Shown here: piece by piece, positions 1 to 9,374 of the stretch
Numbering within the stretch: position 1 is the stretch's first letter
Layout: each line of letters starts with the position of its first letter
Source of the DNA: Rhizobium viscosum
Lineage (GTDB): Bacteria > Pseudomonadota > Alphaproteobacteria > Rhizobiales > Rhizobiaceae
Assembly (NCBI RefSeq): GCF_014873945.1
Contig: NZ_JADBEC010000002.1
Location: 434,001-498,000, forward strand
Length of the DNA: 64,000 nt
Reading direction: 5' to 3'
Program-made: the position numbers and the translations under genes
Notes under the pieces: model-generated
What the model was told of the DNA's origin: nothing
The model's database searches: none
What the model saw: the letters and a program-made list of their open reading frames with translations, nothing else

Positions 1-162
1 CCCCATTTTCGTGACGATGGCTATCGATGGAGTCGTCCTCAGCATTTGCTGGATGGCAACCTGCTGAGAGGCGCGATGATTTTCCTGGGCGTCGACGGCA
101 GCATCCTGATGGCCTTCACCGCTTCGCTCAGGTGCATTCGCCATCTGTACGCCACGATCTAA
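1..162 (+). CDS. 3' end of an unidentified gene (truncated by window edge)
   Basis: An open frame runs from base 1 to a TAA at 160-162 and would give about 53 C-terminal residues ending in HLYATI. The second half has the G/C-rich third positions typical of this genome, which favours coding. A competing frame from base 2 stops near 67. I do not recognise the product, and the assignment depends on what lies left of the window. Confidence 0.25.
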   Translation, partial: PHFRDDGYRWSRPQHLLDGNLLRGAMIFLGVDGSILMAFTASLRCIRHLYATI

Positions 163-240
163 CCAGTGACATTAGGTAGTATTTCGCTCAAACATTCTGC
201 ATCATTCTCCGATTCCCTTCCAGGCGACACGAGATCTCAC

Positions 241-3200
241 ATGCCCTCGAGACTGAATCGCAAATTGCAGATGCCCCGCCGCGATGACCTCGGCCTTCTG
301 ACAATCGCCAATGGCTCCGGCCTTTCCATATCCGCACTGCCGAACGGCACGCTCTTTTCCATCGATTATGCCGATAGCCTTGGATCGGTGCAGATCAACC
401 AGATCCAGGGATCGCCTCTTTCCGGCGGTGTCGGTCGCCTCTATCTGCGGATCGGCGGCAAAAAGCCTACGGTTGCCGAAATCGTTGGACCTCGAGCGCA
501 GGGTCGCTTCGGCCATAGTGAGGCAGGCTTCTCCTGGAATGGCGAAGTCGGAGACATCCACTATCATGTGTGTCTCGTGCTTGCCCCTTCCGAGACGACA
601 TGGTTCTGGCATGTGACGCTGACGCATCCCGGCGCGGAAAAGCTGCCGGCCGATCTCGTGCTGGTTCAGGATATCGGCCTCGGCGACCGCGGTTTCCTGA
701 TGAACAGCGAAGCCTATGCCTCGCAATATGTCGATCACCATATCGCCGAACATCCGGCCTACGGCCCTGTCGTAATGAACCGGCAGAACCTCAAGCAGGG
801 CGGCGGGCGCAATCCGTGGCTCGCGCAGGGCTGCCTGGAAGGTATTGCCGCTTACGCTACCGATGCGATCCAGCTGATCAAATCGGCGGCCGACAGGGGT
901 GACCTACTCGTCGGTCCCTTCGGCAGTGACCTGCCGAGCCAACGCCGGCAGCACGAAATGGCCTGCCCGGCGCTTCAGTCGAAGTCGCTTACCGTTTCGG
1001 CCGAAGGCGTCACTGCGAGCTTCTTCGGCCTGTTCCTCAACGACCATCAGGCAGCCTCCGACAAAGCCGATCTTTCCCGCCTCGATCATCTGAAAGCTGT
1101 CGAAAAGACAGCGACTGGACCGGTCGAGCAGGTGCCGCCGCGCAGCATCCTGCAGGATGCCGAACTGCTGACGGTGGAGACGCTGGACGACAAGGCGCTT
1201 ACCCGCCTCTATCCCGATCGCATGCTCGAAGAGCGTGTGGACGGCCAACTGCTCTCCTTCTTCGTACCTGAGGGCGCCCTCAATCGTCACGTGGTTCTGC
1301 GCGAGAAGGAACTGCAGGTCGCGCGCCGCCACGGAGCAATCGTGCGCAGCGGCCAGAATATGCTGCTCGACGATGTCACTCTGGCATCGACCTGCTGGAT
1401 GCAAGGCATCTTTGCCGCACAGCTGACAATCGGCAATACATCCTTCCACAAACTGTTTTCGGTCTCCCGCGATCCCTACAATCTGACCCGCACCAGCGGA
1501 TTGCGCATCCTTGTCGATGTCGGCCATGGCTGGCAGCTTCTCGGCGTGCCCTCGGTCTTCGATATGGGCCTGAGCGACTGCCGCTGGATCTATCGCCTTG
1601 GCAACCAGACCATCACCGTAACGGCGACTGCGTCAGGCGAAGATCCCGCGATGCAATGGGCCGTCTCGGTCGAGGGCAAGCCCTGCCGCTTCCTGGTCTT
1701 CGGCCACCTCATTCTCGGCGAGCGAGAATATGACACGAGCGGCTATGCCGAATTCGATGACGATGCCAAGCGCATCCTCTTTCGCCCGGATCCGCATTGG
1801 CTCTGGGGCGAGCGGTTCCCCGATGCCAGCTACTGGCTCGTGAATTCCACACCCGATGCCATCGAGGCGATCGGCGGCGATGAGCTTCTTTATGAAGATG
1901 GCGTTGCCCGCAACGGCGCCTTCGTCGCCCTGCGCTCCACCGAGACACAATCGCTCTCCTTCGCCGTCGTCGGCTCGATGACGGACAAGGCAGAGGCCAA
2001 GCGTCTGGCGGATCGCTATGCAGGCGATGTAACGCAGGAGGCGATGCTGGCTCCGGCATCGCGTTTCTGGAAGCACGCAATCCGTGGCCTGACGCTCGAC
2101 AAACCCAAAGTCGACGCTCAGGCACATGCAGCGATCCTGCCCTGGCTGGCACATGACGCGATCGTGCATCTGAGCGTACCACACGGGTTGGAACAGTATA
2201 CGGGTGCCGCCTGGGGCACGCGTGACGCCTGCCAGGGACCAATTGAATTCCTGCTCGCCTATGAGCATGATCGCGAAGCCAAGGAAGTCGTGAAGACGGT
2301 CTTCAGCGAACAATACCTCGAAAAGGGCGATTGGCCGCAATGGTTCATGCTGGAGCCCTATTCCAACATCCGCTCCGGCGACAGCCATGGCGATATCGTC
2401 GTCTGGCCGCTGAAGGCGCTCTGCGACTATATCGAAGCGACCGGTGACCTTGCCATCCTCGATGAGAAGGTGGCCTGGCGCGATGACAAGACCATGGACC
2501 GAGCCCCAGCTGATACGATCGCCATCCATGTCGACAAGCTCCTCGATACGGTGCGCGAACGCTTCATCCCCGGCACGCATCTGATCCGCTACGGCGAAGG
2601 CGACTGGAACGATTCCCTGCAGCCCGCCGACCCGCATCTGCGCGACTGGATGGTGAGCAGTTGGACCGTTTCCCTGCTCTACGAGCAGATCGTGCGTTAC
2701 TCCGCAATCCTGCGCCGTATCGGTAAAGGCGCTGACGCTACCGAACTGCGCAAGATCGCCACCGCCATGCGGCGCGACTTCACCAAGCACCTGATCCGCG
2801 ACGGCGTTGTCGCCGGTTACGGCATCTTCGATCCCGCCCACGACGGCGTCGAGCTGCTGCTGCATCCCGATGACCAGCGCACGGGGTTGCACTATTCGCT
2901 GATCTCGATGACGCAGGCCATGATCGGCAAGCTCTTCACGCCGGAGCAGCGGCAGGCGCATATGAAGCTGATCGAGAAGCACCTGCTCTTCCCCGATGGC
3001 GTGCGCCTGATGGAGAAACCCGCGACCTATGCCGGCGGCCCGGAAACGCTGTTCCGCCGCGCGGAATCCTCTTCCTTCTTCGGCCGCGAGATCGGCCTCA
3101 TGTATGTCCATGCGCATCTGCGCTATTGCGAGACACTTGCCATAGCGGGTGATGCGAAGGCGCTCTGGAAAACGATCGGCCTCGCCAACCCGATCGCCGT

Positions 3201-3534
3201 CGCTGAAGCGTTGCCGAAGGCGTCGCTGCGTCAGCGCAACACCTATTTCAGCAGCAGCGATGCCGCTTTCACCGATCGCTATCAGGCGATGAGCAACTGG
3301 GATCAGGTCAAGAAAGGCGAAATAGACATCGACGGCGGCTGGCGCATCTATTCCAGCGGCCCCGGCCTCTATGCCCGCAGTTTCATCGAAAACATCCTCG
3401 GCTTCAAACGCCGCTTCGGACGGCGTAAGCGCGAACCGCTGCTGCTGTCATCCGCCTCGATCACCATCAAGACGGATCATGCGCCCTGGCGCCGGTTGAA
3501 CGCCCCGTCGAAGGCACCGAAGCGAAAAGGTTAA
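241..3534 (+). CDS. GH94-family glycoside phosphorylase, possibly 1,2-beta-oligoglucan phosphorylase
   Basis: The product is about 1097 residues. It belongs to the GH94 inverting phosphorylases, which split beta-glucosidic bonds with phosphate to give a sugar 1-phosphate. The central-to-C-terminal (alpha/alpha)6 region carries GAAWGTRDACQGP and GEGDWNDSLQ, the second near residues 786-795 and holding the family's catalytic acid region. Cellobiose and chitobiose phosphorylases are about 800 residues. About 1100 is the usual size of 1,2-beta-oligoglucan phosphorylases, and the same fold forms the C-terminal part of the cyclic glucan synthase NdvB. No signal peptide is seen, so a cytoplasmic role is likely. 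The frame stays open back to a GTG at 166, but ATG 241 begins the part that looks conserved. It lies 558 bp upstream of a sugar importer operon on the same strand. The substrate is inferred. Confidence 0.8.
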   Translation: MPSRLNRKLQMPRRDDLGLLTIANGSGLSISALPNGTLFSIDYADSLGSVQINQIQGSPLSGGVGRLYLRIGGKKPTVAEIVGPRAQGRFGHSEAGFSWNGEVGDIHYHVCLVLAPSETTWFWHVTLTHPGAEKLPADLVLVQDIGLGDRGFLMNSEAYASQYVDHHIAEHPAYGPVVMNRQNLKQGGGRNPWLAQGCLEGIAAYATDAIQLIKSAADRGDLLVGPFGSDLPSQRRQHEMACPALQSKSLTVSAEGVTASFFGLFLNDHQAASDKADLSRLDHLKAVEKTATGPVEQVPPRSILQDAELLTVETLDDKALTRLYPDRMLEERVDGQLLSFFVPEGALNRHVVLREKELQVARRHGAIVRSGQNMLLDDVTLASTCWMQGIFAAQLTIGNTSFHKLFSVSRDPYNLTRTSGLRILVDVGHGWQLLGVPSVFDMGLSDCRWIYRLGNQTITVTATASGEDPAMQWAVSVEGKPCRFLVFGHLILGEREYDTSGYAEFDDDAKRILFRPDPHWLWGERFPDASYWLVNSTPDAIEAIGGDELLYEDGVARNGAFVALRSTETQSLSFAVVGSMTDKAEAKRLADRYAGDVTQEAMLAPASRFWKHAIRGLTLDKPKVDAQAHAAILPWLAHDAIVHLSVPHGLEQYTGAAWGTRDACQGPIEFLLAYEHDREAKEVVKTVFSEQYLEKGDWPQWFMLEPYSNIRSGDSHGDIVVWPLKALCDYIEATGDLAILDEKVAWRDDKTMDRAPADTIAIHVDKLLDTVRERFIPGTHLIRYGEGDWNDSLQPADPHLRDWMVSSWTVSLLYEQIVRYSAILRRIGKGADATELRKIATAMRRDFTKHLIRDGVVAGYGIFDPAHDGVELLLHPDDQRTGLHYSLISMTQAMIGKLFTPEQRQAHMKLIEKHLLFPDGVRLMEKPATYAGGPETLFRRAESSSFFGREIGLMYVHAHLRYCETLAIAGDAKALWKTIGLANPIAVAEALPKASLRQRNTYFSSSDAAFTDRYQAMSNWDQVKKGEIDIDGGWRIYSSGPGLYARSFIENILGFKRRFGRRKREPLLLSSASITIKTDHAPWRRLNAPSKAPKRKG

Positions 3535-3535
3535 A

Positions 3536-3636
3536 GCAATTCCAGGAAAAGTGGGAGCCGGTTTTCCGTCCGGAATTGCGAAAAAACAATAGGATAGAGC
3601 GCTTCCTCCGATTCCGCATTAGCCGGAGGCGCTCTA
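3536..3636. repeat. Rhizobial-type intergenic palindromic repeat, two adjacent hairpins
   Basis: Directly after the GH94 stop, GCAATTCC (3536-3543) pairs with GGAATTGC (3572-3579), with an inner pair GGAAAA (3545-3550) and TTTTCC (3562-3567). A second hairpin follows: TAGAGCG (3595-3601) pairs with CGCTCTA (3630-3636), with CCTCCG/CGGAGG inside. From memory, the first unit resembles a short palindromic element scattered between genes in Rhizobiaceae. It may also serve as a transcription end for the GH94 gene. I noticed no second copy in this window. Confidence 0.6.
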
Positions 3637-3677
3637 GAAGACGGCTTCGTGCACCCGTCGGAGCTGATCGCAGGGCC

Positions 3678-3795
3678 TGCATAGAATGCATAGGCATTTT
3701 CCCACGCCCTTTAGAAAATGTCAGAATCATCAGCTGTCATATACGTGGCTGACATCTCTCACGTAGCGGAGAGAGAAACCTATGCATTCTATGCA
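3678..3795. repeat. Nested inverted repeats, 17-bp perfect outer arms
   Basis: TGCATAGAATGCATAGG (3678-3694) is matched exactly by its reverse complement at 3779-3795, with 84 bp between. Inside lie ATGTCAG (3718-3724) with CTGACAT (3749-3755), and TCTCTC (3755-3760) with GAGAGA (3770-3775). The arms are themselves partly repetitive (ATGCAT, CTATGCAT). It could be a regulator binding array, a folded leader RNA or a remnant of a small mobile element. No function is shown by sequence alone. Confidence 0.7.
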
Positions 3796-4030
3796 TCCTA
3801 TGCAGTAAGGACCCAGTTTCCGCTCTGTTTCTACCTCTGCGTGATTGTAATTGGCCGGTTTCAAATCGGGCACCATCGCCACATACTCGCCAACGACACA
3901 TGCTCCTTCTTCAGAGCATGGGACGTACCTATCAATCATCGTTCTGTTTCATTTTCTCGAAGCGATATCAATCGCTTATCCGATGTGTCGTTTGTTTATC
4001 GATAAAAACATTTGTTTCAAGCAAAATAGA

Positions 4031-4043
4031 TGATAACGTTTCA
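4031..4043 (+). promoter_or_regulatory. Possible LacI-family operator
   Basis: TGATAACGTTTCA resembles the imperfect palindromes with central AACGTT bound by LacI-family repressors. It lies about 50 bp before the first gene of an operon that encodes a LacI regulator. The two halves match only partly, so this is a candidate only. Confidence 0.3.
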
Positions 4044-4092
4044 ACTAAATTGAATGCATGACGGCAACAGTCAATGTTTGGGAGGACATGAC

Positions 4093-5400
4093 ATGACCAG
4101 CAGCAGTAAATTTGTGCCCGAAATCGGTCGCCGCACCCTTCTTGCCGGCGCAGGAAGCGCTGCCCTCTTGGCCGTCACCGGTGCGGCACGGGCTCAGGAT
4201 CCAGTCAGCGGCGAACTCGTCGTTCTGAACTGGCTCGGCGGCTCCGAACTCGAGATGATGCATGCGATCCACAAGGCCTTTCTGGCGAAATACCCCAATG
4301 TCACGATCCGCGAAGTCGCCATCACTGGCCAGGGTGACATGCGCGGCGGCATCCGCACCGCGCTGATGGGCGGCGAGGTCGTCGATGTGCTCTTCAACAC
4401 ATGGCCGGCCTTCCGCAAGGAACTTGCCGATGCCGGCATGCTCCGGCCGATCGACGATCAGTGGAAATCCTTCGGTTGGGACAAGCTCGTCAGCCAGTCG
4501 TGGAAGGATCTCGGATCCATCGGCGACAAGACCTACGGCCTGACATACACCTTCGGTGACCGCTCCGGCATCTGGTACAAGAAGGAGCATCTCGCCAAGG
4601 CCGGTATTGCCGAACCGCCGAAGACCTGGGACGAATTTGTCGCCTCCTTCGCGAAGCTAACAAACGCGGGCTATGCGGCCCCGATCGCGATCCCCGGCAA
4701 ATACTGGGCGCATGCCGAATGGTTTGAAACCCTGTTGCTCAGAACCGCAGGTGTGGAGACGGCGGCGAAGCTTGGCGCCCATGAAATCCCGTGGACCGAT
4801 CCAGCTGTGAAGACAGCGCTGACAAAATACGCCGAGATGCTGACGTCCGGCTGCTGCGGGGCGCCGAACACCATGCTTGCCAATGACTGGGACGGTGAGG
4901 CCGACCAGGTCTTCCAGGCCAATGCCAAGAACTATCTGCTGATCGGCATGTGGATGAACAATCGCGCCAAGAACGACTACAAGCTGGTCGAGGGCAAGGA
5001 TTACGGTCTCTTCCAGTTCCCGTCTCTCGGCATGGGCCATGACGATACATCGAGCGTCGACGCCAAGGAGCTGCTGGTGACGACGAACGGCCCTAATCCG
5101 AAGGCGGCAGATGCCTTCCTCGATTTCTGGACGAGTGCCGAGGCCGCCAACATTCTCGCCAAGGCCGGTTATGCCTCGCCAAGCAGCAATGTCGATGCGT
5201 CGCTCTATGGTGAAGCACAGAAAGTGGCGACGCAGGCCGTCGCAAGCTCGAAGCTGCAATTCGTGCTCGGCGACCTGCTGCCCGGCGATCTCGTCGACGA
5301 GTATCGCGTGCAGTTGCAGAAATTCCTGCAGGATCCGTCGACCGCCAATATCGATACGGTTCTTGCGGCTATCGAAACCAAGGCCCAGGGTTCCTACTGA
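4093..5400 (+). CDS. ABC sugar importer, extracellular solute-binding protein (family 1)
   Basis: A periplasmic sugar-binding protein of 435 residues that delivers substrate to the two permeases encoded next. The N-terminus has GRRTLLAG followed by a hydrophobic stretch and an ARAQD cleavage region, which is a twin-arginine (Tat)-like signal. The mature part has the bilobal family-1 fold, including YKKEHLAKAGI and PKTWDEF typical of the domain crossover. ATG 4093 was chosen because GGAGGA (4081-4086) precedes it. The stop overlaps the next start by one base (TGATG), showing tight coupling. The substrate is inferred from the fucosidase-type genes downstream to be an oligosaccharide. Confidence 0.85.
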   Translation: MTSSSKFVPEIGRRTLLAGAGSAALLAVTGAARAQDPVSGELVVLNWLGGSELEMMHAIHKAFLAKYPNVTIREVAITGQGDMRGGIRTALMGGEVVDVLFNTWPAFRKELADAGMLRPIDDQWKSFGWDKLVSQSWKDLGSIGDKTYGLTYTFGDRSGIWYKKEHLAKAGIAEPPKTWDEFVASFAKLTNAGYAAPIAIPGKYWAHAEWFETLLLRTAGVETAAKLGAHEIPWTDPAVKTALTKYAEMLTSGCCGAPNTMLANDWDGEADQVFQANAKNYLLIGMWMNNRAKNDYKLVEGKDYGLFQFPSLGMGHDDTSSVDAKELLVTTNGPNPKAADAFLDFWTSAEAANILAKAGYASPSSNVDASLYGEAQKVATQAVASSKLQFVLGDLLPGDLVDEYRVQLQKFLQDPSTANIDTVLAAIETKAQGSY

Positions 5401-6359
5401 TGGCTGACACCTCCGCTTCCCCGGTGCGGGAAGCGGCGGGCGTGATGCAGGGTTCTCCGCTGGCGGCTGGCATCAAAGGCCGTCGGCGTCTGCTCAGGGA
5501 CACGCCCGCCGCACTGATCCTGATTGCGCCGGTTATCGTGTTGTTTGCGATCGCCGTGATCTATCCGCTGGTCGAAACGATCCGGCTGAGCTTCTGGGAT
5601 ATCCAGGGGCTCAGAAAGCCGGCCTTTATCGGCTTCGGCAACTATGCGCGGCTTTTCGCCGACGCGGCTTTCCGCAACACGCTGCTGACGACCTTGATCT
5701 TCACCATCGGCACGACCGTGATCTCGGTGGCGATCGGCTGGGTTCTGGCGATGCTGTGCGCCTTCGCGCCGCAGCAGACCCTGCCCTTCCGCGTGATGAT
5801 CTTCGCAGCCTTCGGCATTTCGGAAGCGGTATCGGGCTATATGTGGATCGGCATATACAGGCCGGATGCCGGCGGGCTGCTCAATTCATTGATCCAACTC
5901 CTGGGTTTTCCCGGTTTTGCCCATGCTTGGCTGGGCGACGCCAACACGGCCCTTTGGGCGCTGATTGTTGCAGCCTCCTGGAGCGGCGTCGGCCTGCCCC
6001 TGATGCTGATCTTCGCCGCAATCCAGGCGATCCCCAAATCCGTGCTCGAAGCGGCCTATATGGATGGTGCCAAGCCGCTCTCGACCATGCGTCACATCAT
6101 GATGCCGCTGTCGATGCCGGGGGTGCGCGTCGCCGTCTTCATCAACCTGCTATCGGCACTGCGCGCCTTCGACATCATCTATATCCTGACCGGCGGCGGC
6201 CCGGTGCGCTCGACGGAAACCGTCGGCTATTTCATGTACCGGGAATCCATGACCCAGTTCAAATTGGGCTATGGGGCGGCCGCTACAGTCATCCTGCTGC
6301 TAGCGGTCCTTATCATTTCCATCCCCGCCATCATCCAGCGAACGGCAGGTGCGAAATGA
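5400..6359 (+). CDS. ABC sugar importer permease 1 (MalF/UgpA type)
   Basis: Inner-membrane permease of 319 residues with six predicted transmembrane segments. The first begins at about residue 36 (PAALILIAPVIVLFAIAVIY). The cytoplasmic EAA loop that docks the ATPase is visible as EAAYMDGAKPLSTMRHIMMP near residues 218-237. It overlaps the binding-protein gene by one base and the next permease by four (ATGA), so it is translated as part of one operon. Confidence 0.88.
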   Translation: MADTSASPVREAAGVMQGSPLAAGIKGRRRLLRDTPAALILIAPVIVLFAIAVIYPLVETIRLSFWDIQGLRKPAFIGFGNYARLFADAAFRNTLLTTLIFTIGTTVISVAIGWVLAMLCAFAPQQTLPFRVMIFAAFGISEAVSGYMWIGIYRPDAGGLLNSLIQLLGFPGFAHAWLGDANTALWALIVAASWSGVGLPLMLIFAAIQAIPKSVLEAAYMDGAKPLSTMRHIMMPLSMPGVRVAVFINLLSALRAFDIIYILTGGGPVRSTETVGYFMYRESMTQFKLGYGAAATVILLLAVLIISIPAIIQRTAGAK

Positions 6360-7177
6360 TCGGCAAGGCTCCTCGCTGGATTATCGTCGTCGTCGGCATC
6401 GTCGCCTTCATCTGGGTGATCCCGATCATGGGCATCGTCGTCACCTCGTTGCGCCCGCCGGAAGGCGTATCGCTCGGCTGGTGGCGCTTCGATCATTTCG
6501 ATCTCACGCTCGATGCGTGGCGCCGCGTCTGGGACAAATATCCGCTCGCAGACTCCATGTGGGTAACGATGAAGACGGCAGGTATTGCGACAGCGCTCAC
6601 CATGCTGCTGACACCGGCCGCAGCCTATGCTTTCCACTTCCTGACATTCCCCTTCCGCCGGGTGCTGCTGATCATCATCATCAATGCATTCGTGTTGCCG
6701 CAGCAGGTCGTCATCATTCCGCTCTTCACGCTCTGGCGCGACATGGGGCTGATCGACAACATCCTCTCGGTGCTGATCCCCTATGTCGGTCTTTCCTTCG
6801 CCTGGTCGATCTTCCTCGTCAAAAACTTCTTCGAGGATTTTCCGCGCGAACTCGTAGAGGCCGCCAAGATCGACGGCTGCGGGCCGCTCGCGACCTTCCG
6901 CCATGTGGTACTGCCGAACAGCCTGTCGCCGATCTTTGCCGTCGGCATCCTGCAGTTCCTGTGGACATGGAATGCGCTCCTGCTGCCCATGCTCTTCCTG
7001 CGCAGCGATGTGCCTCTTCCCGTGCTGCTTGCCCGCATTTCCGGCAGCTACGAAATCAACTGGGACCTGAGATCGGTGGCGGCCATCCTCACCACTATCG
7101 TCCCCCTGCTCGTCTTCCTCGTTTTCCAACGTCAGTTCGCCGCCGGCTCGCAAACCCGCACCGGCGCAAAGGAATAG
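6356..7177 (+). CDS. ABC sugar importer permease 2 (MalG/UgpE type)
   Basis: Second inner-membrane permease, 273 residues, starting MIGKAPRWIIVVVGIVAF. The EAA loop reads VEAAKIDGCGPLATFRHVVL and the C-terminal segments are typical of MalG-like proteins. The start is fixed by the ATGA overlap with the first permease. Open sequence continues upstream in this frame but is only the antisense-like shadow of the preceding gene. It pairs with the neighbouring permease to form the channel. Confidence 0.88.
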   Translation: MIGKAPRWIIVVVGIVAFIWVIPIMGIVVTSLRPPEGVSLGWWRFDHFDLTLDAWRRVWDKYPLADSMWVTMKTAGIATALTMLLTPAAAYAFHFLTFPFRRVLLIIIINAFVLPQQVVIIPLFTLWRDMGLIDNILSVLIPYVGLSFAWSIFLVKNFFEDFPRELVEAAKIDGCGPLATFRHVVLPNSLSPIFAVGILQFLWTWNALLLPMLFLRSDVPLPVLLARISGSYEINWDLRSVAAILTTIVPLLVFLVFQRQFAAGSQTRTGAKE

Positions 7178-7182
7178 GACCC

Positions 7183-9234
7183 ATGCCCAAGACTACGAAC
7201 AAGCCGCTGCGTTACCGCCAGATCCATCTTGATTTCCACACGTCGGAACATATTCCCGGCATCGGCGCCGATTTCGATCCGGATGCCTTCGTCTCGACGC
7301 TGAAGGCAGCCCATGTCGATTCCATCACCATTTTCGCCAAGTGCCATCACGGCTGGTCCTATTATCCGACCAAGGTCGGCAAGCCGCATCCGCAGCTTGC
7401 CCGCCCGGATCTGCTCGGCGACATGGTGAAGGCGCTGTCTGCCGCCGATATCGAAAGCCCGATCTATATCTCCGTGCAATGGGACGAGCTGACGGCCCGC
7501 GAACACCCTGAATGGCGCGCCATGAGTGCGTCGAACCGTTACCAGCACGCCATTCCGGCGGACCCGTCTGCCGGCAAGCAGCTTAGTCCAGCCTGGCATA
7601 CGCTCTGCCTCAACCACGCAGGCCTTCGACACTACATCCTCGAACAGGCACGGGAAGTCGCCCGGAGCTATCCGACGCAGGGGCTCTTCTTCGACATCAT
7701 CCTGACGCCGGACTGCGTCTGCCCGGCCTGCATCGAGCGCATGCAGTGCGAGGGGCTCGACCCCGAAAACGCGGCCGACCGCCTGAAGAACGACGAGGCC
7801 GTCAACGAGCAGTTCCGCCGCGAGACCAGCGAAGCGCTGTTTGCGGAATTTCCTAGCCTGCGGGTCTTCTACAATTGCGGCCACATCCACAAGCAGGGGC
7901 CGGAACGCTTTTCGACCTATTCGCATCTCGAGCTCGAAAGCCTGCCGACCGGCGGCTGGGGTTACGACCATTTCCCGTCGAGCGCACGCTATGCGGCCAC
8001 GCTCGGCATGGATTTCCTCGCTCATACCGGCAAGTTCCATACGTCCTGGGGAGAGTTCGGCGGCTTCAAGCACCCGGACGCGCTGGAATATGAGTGCGCA
8101 CAAATGATCGCGCTTGGCTCCAAATGCCTGGTCGGCGACCAGCTTCATCCGAACGGAGCGATCAACCCCGATACCTATGCTTCGATTGCGCCGGCCTATC
8201 ATCGTGTCGAAAAACTCGAACCATTCCTGGAGGGGGCAAAGCAAATTTCCGAAATCGCGATCCTTTCAGCCGAACACATGAACCCGAAAGGCGCGCGCAA
8301 CCATCCAAGTGATGATGGTGCCGCCCAGGTGCTGCAGGAGCTGAAACGGCCTTTTGACGTAGTCGATAGGTCCAGCCGTTTCGAGCAGTACCGGTTGCTG
8401 ATCCTGCCGGATGAAATCCCTGTCGATGCCGCGCTCGCCGTCAGGCTGAAATCCTATCTTGCCGGCGGTGGAAAGATCATCGCCTCCTGGCATTCGGGCC
8501 TTGATGAAAACGGACAATTCGCCATCGACTTCGGTATCGAAAGAGGCCCTGCGCCTGTCGCCTTCAAGCCAAGCTATGTGAAAGCCGGAAAGGATCTCGA
8601 TCCCTCCATGCCGGAAACGGCCTTCGTTTTCTACGATGATGCCGAAACCGTCCGGTCGGTCGGCGCAACGGTGCTGGCCGGCATCTATCCCTCCTATTTC
8701 AATCGCTCCTACAAGCATTTCTGCTCACATCAGCATGCGCCCGATGACCCGGATGCCGATATGCTGGGCGCGGCAGTGACCGAACACAAGGGTGCGGCCT
8801 ATATCGCCTATCCGATCTTCCGGCTTTACCGGGCGATGGGCCAGCCGCTCTACAAATATCTGGTTCGCGGCCTTCTCGACCGGCTTGTTCCCGATCCGGC
8901 CATGGTCACCGATCTGCCCTCGTCCGGACGGGCGACGCTGACGCGTCAGATCGAGCACGACCGCCATATCCTGCATCTCCTCTACGGTCCGCCGCAGATC
9001 CGCGGCAAGGACGTGCGTGGCGATGACGGTTCGACCCGGGTCATGGAAATGATCGAGGACATTCCGGCGATCGGCCCTGTTAATGCCACGGTGCGCTTGC
9101 CGGCAAAACCGAAGCGCGTTTTCGACGCGATGACAGGAGAGGATCTTGCCTGGAATGCGGGTGACGATGGCGCCATCAACATCACGGTACCGCGCCTGCG
9201 CATCCACAGCGCCGTGGTCTTCGAAGGCGCTTAA
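7183..9234 (+). CDS. GH151-like glycoside hydrolase (putative alpha-L-fucosidase)
   Basis: A 683-residue protein with an N-terminal TIM-barrel-like part (RQIHLDFHTSEHIPGIGADF near residues 11-30, then the conserved TIFAKCHHGWSYYP). A C-terminal part resembles the beta-galactosidase trimerisation domain (LAGGGKIIASWHSGL). This architecture fits the GH151 alpha-L-fucosidases and related GH29/GH42-type proteins. Known GH151 enzymes remove terminal fucose. No signal peptide is seen, so it would act on imported oligosaccharides. It starts 5 bp after the permease stop. A GH95 enzyme of matching expected specificity lies in the same operon. The family call is from recognition only. Confidence 0.6.
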   Translation: MPKTTNKPLRYRQIHLDFHTSEHIPGIGADFDPDAFVSTLKAAHVDSITIFAKCHHGWSYYPTKVGKPHPQLARPDLLGDMVKALSAADIESPIYISVQWDELTAREHPEWRAMSASNRYQHAIPADPSAGKQLSPAWHTLCLNHAGLRHYILEQAREVARSYPTQGLFFDIILTPDCVCPACIERMQCEGLDPENAADRLKNDEAVNEQFRRETSEALFAEFPSLRVFYNCGHIHKQGPERFSTYSHLELESLPTGGWGYDHFPSSARYAATLGMDFLAHTGKFHTSWGEFGGFKHPDALEYECAQMIALGSKCLVGDQLHPNGAINPDTYASIAPAYHRVEKLEPFLEGAKQISEIAILSAEHMNPKGARNHPSDDGAAQVLQELKRPFDVVDRSSRFEQYRLLILPDEIPVDAALAVRLKSYLAGGGKIIASWHSGLDENGQFAIDFGIERGPAPVAFKPSYVKAGKDLDPSMPETAFVFYDDAETVRSVGATVLAGIYPSYFNRSYKHFCSHQHAPDDPDADMLGAAVTEHKGAAYIAYPIFRLYRAMGQPLYKYLVRGLLDRLVPDPAMVTDLPSSGRATLTRQIEHDRHILHLLYGPPQIRGKDVRGDDGSTRVMEMIEDIPAIGPVNATVRLPAKPKRVFDAMTGEDLAWNAGDDGAINITVPRLRIHSAVVFEGA

Positions 9235-9374
9235 TGCAGGTTGAAGTAAGGGAGCCGTCGGACTTTGCTCTTGCCGCCCGCAATACTGGTGGGCGGCGGA
9301 GCGCTGGGCTATACGACGGAAAGGCGCCTGGCCAGGCGCCATCTCCCATGAATGAACGCAGGAGCCCGCTCGAA

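Larger units (their letters stand above)
3535..4092. other. Intergenic region upstream of the glycan operon
   Basis: This 558-bp gap holds the palindromic repeat (3536-3636), a nested inverted-repeat block (3678-3795) and an AT-rich stretch at about 3940-4050 just before the importer operon, which probably carries its promoter. Short open frames here lack ribosome-binding sites and coding character. I did not assign a -35/-10 pair. Confidence 0.6.

Noticed and set aside
1633..3117. 494-codon minus-strand frame within the GH94 gene
   Set aside because: Antisense shadow of the phosphorylase. It has no ribosome-binding site or recognisable motif.
3718..4005. Short frames in the gap before the glycan operon
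   Set aside because: They run through the palindromic block, lack ribosome-binding sites and show no codon bias.
6349..7182. N-terminal extension of the GH151-like protein across the second permease gene
   Set aside because: That part is the out-of-frame shadow of the permease. ATG 7183 gives the conserved start.
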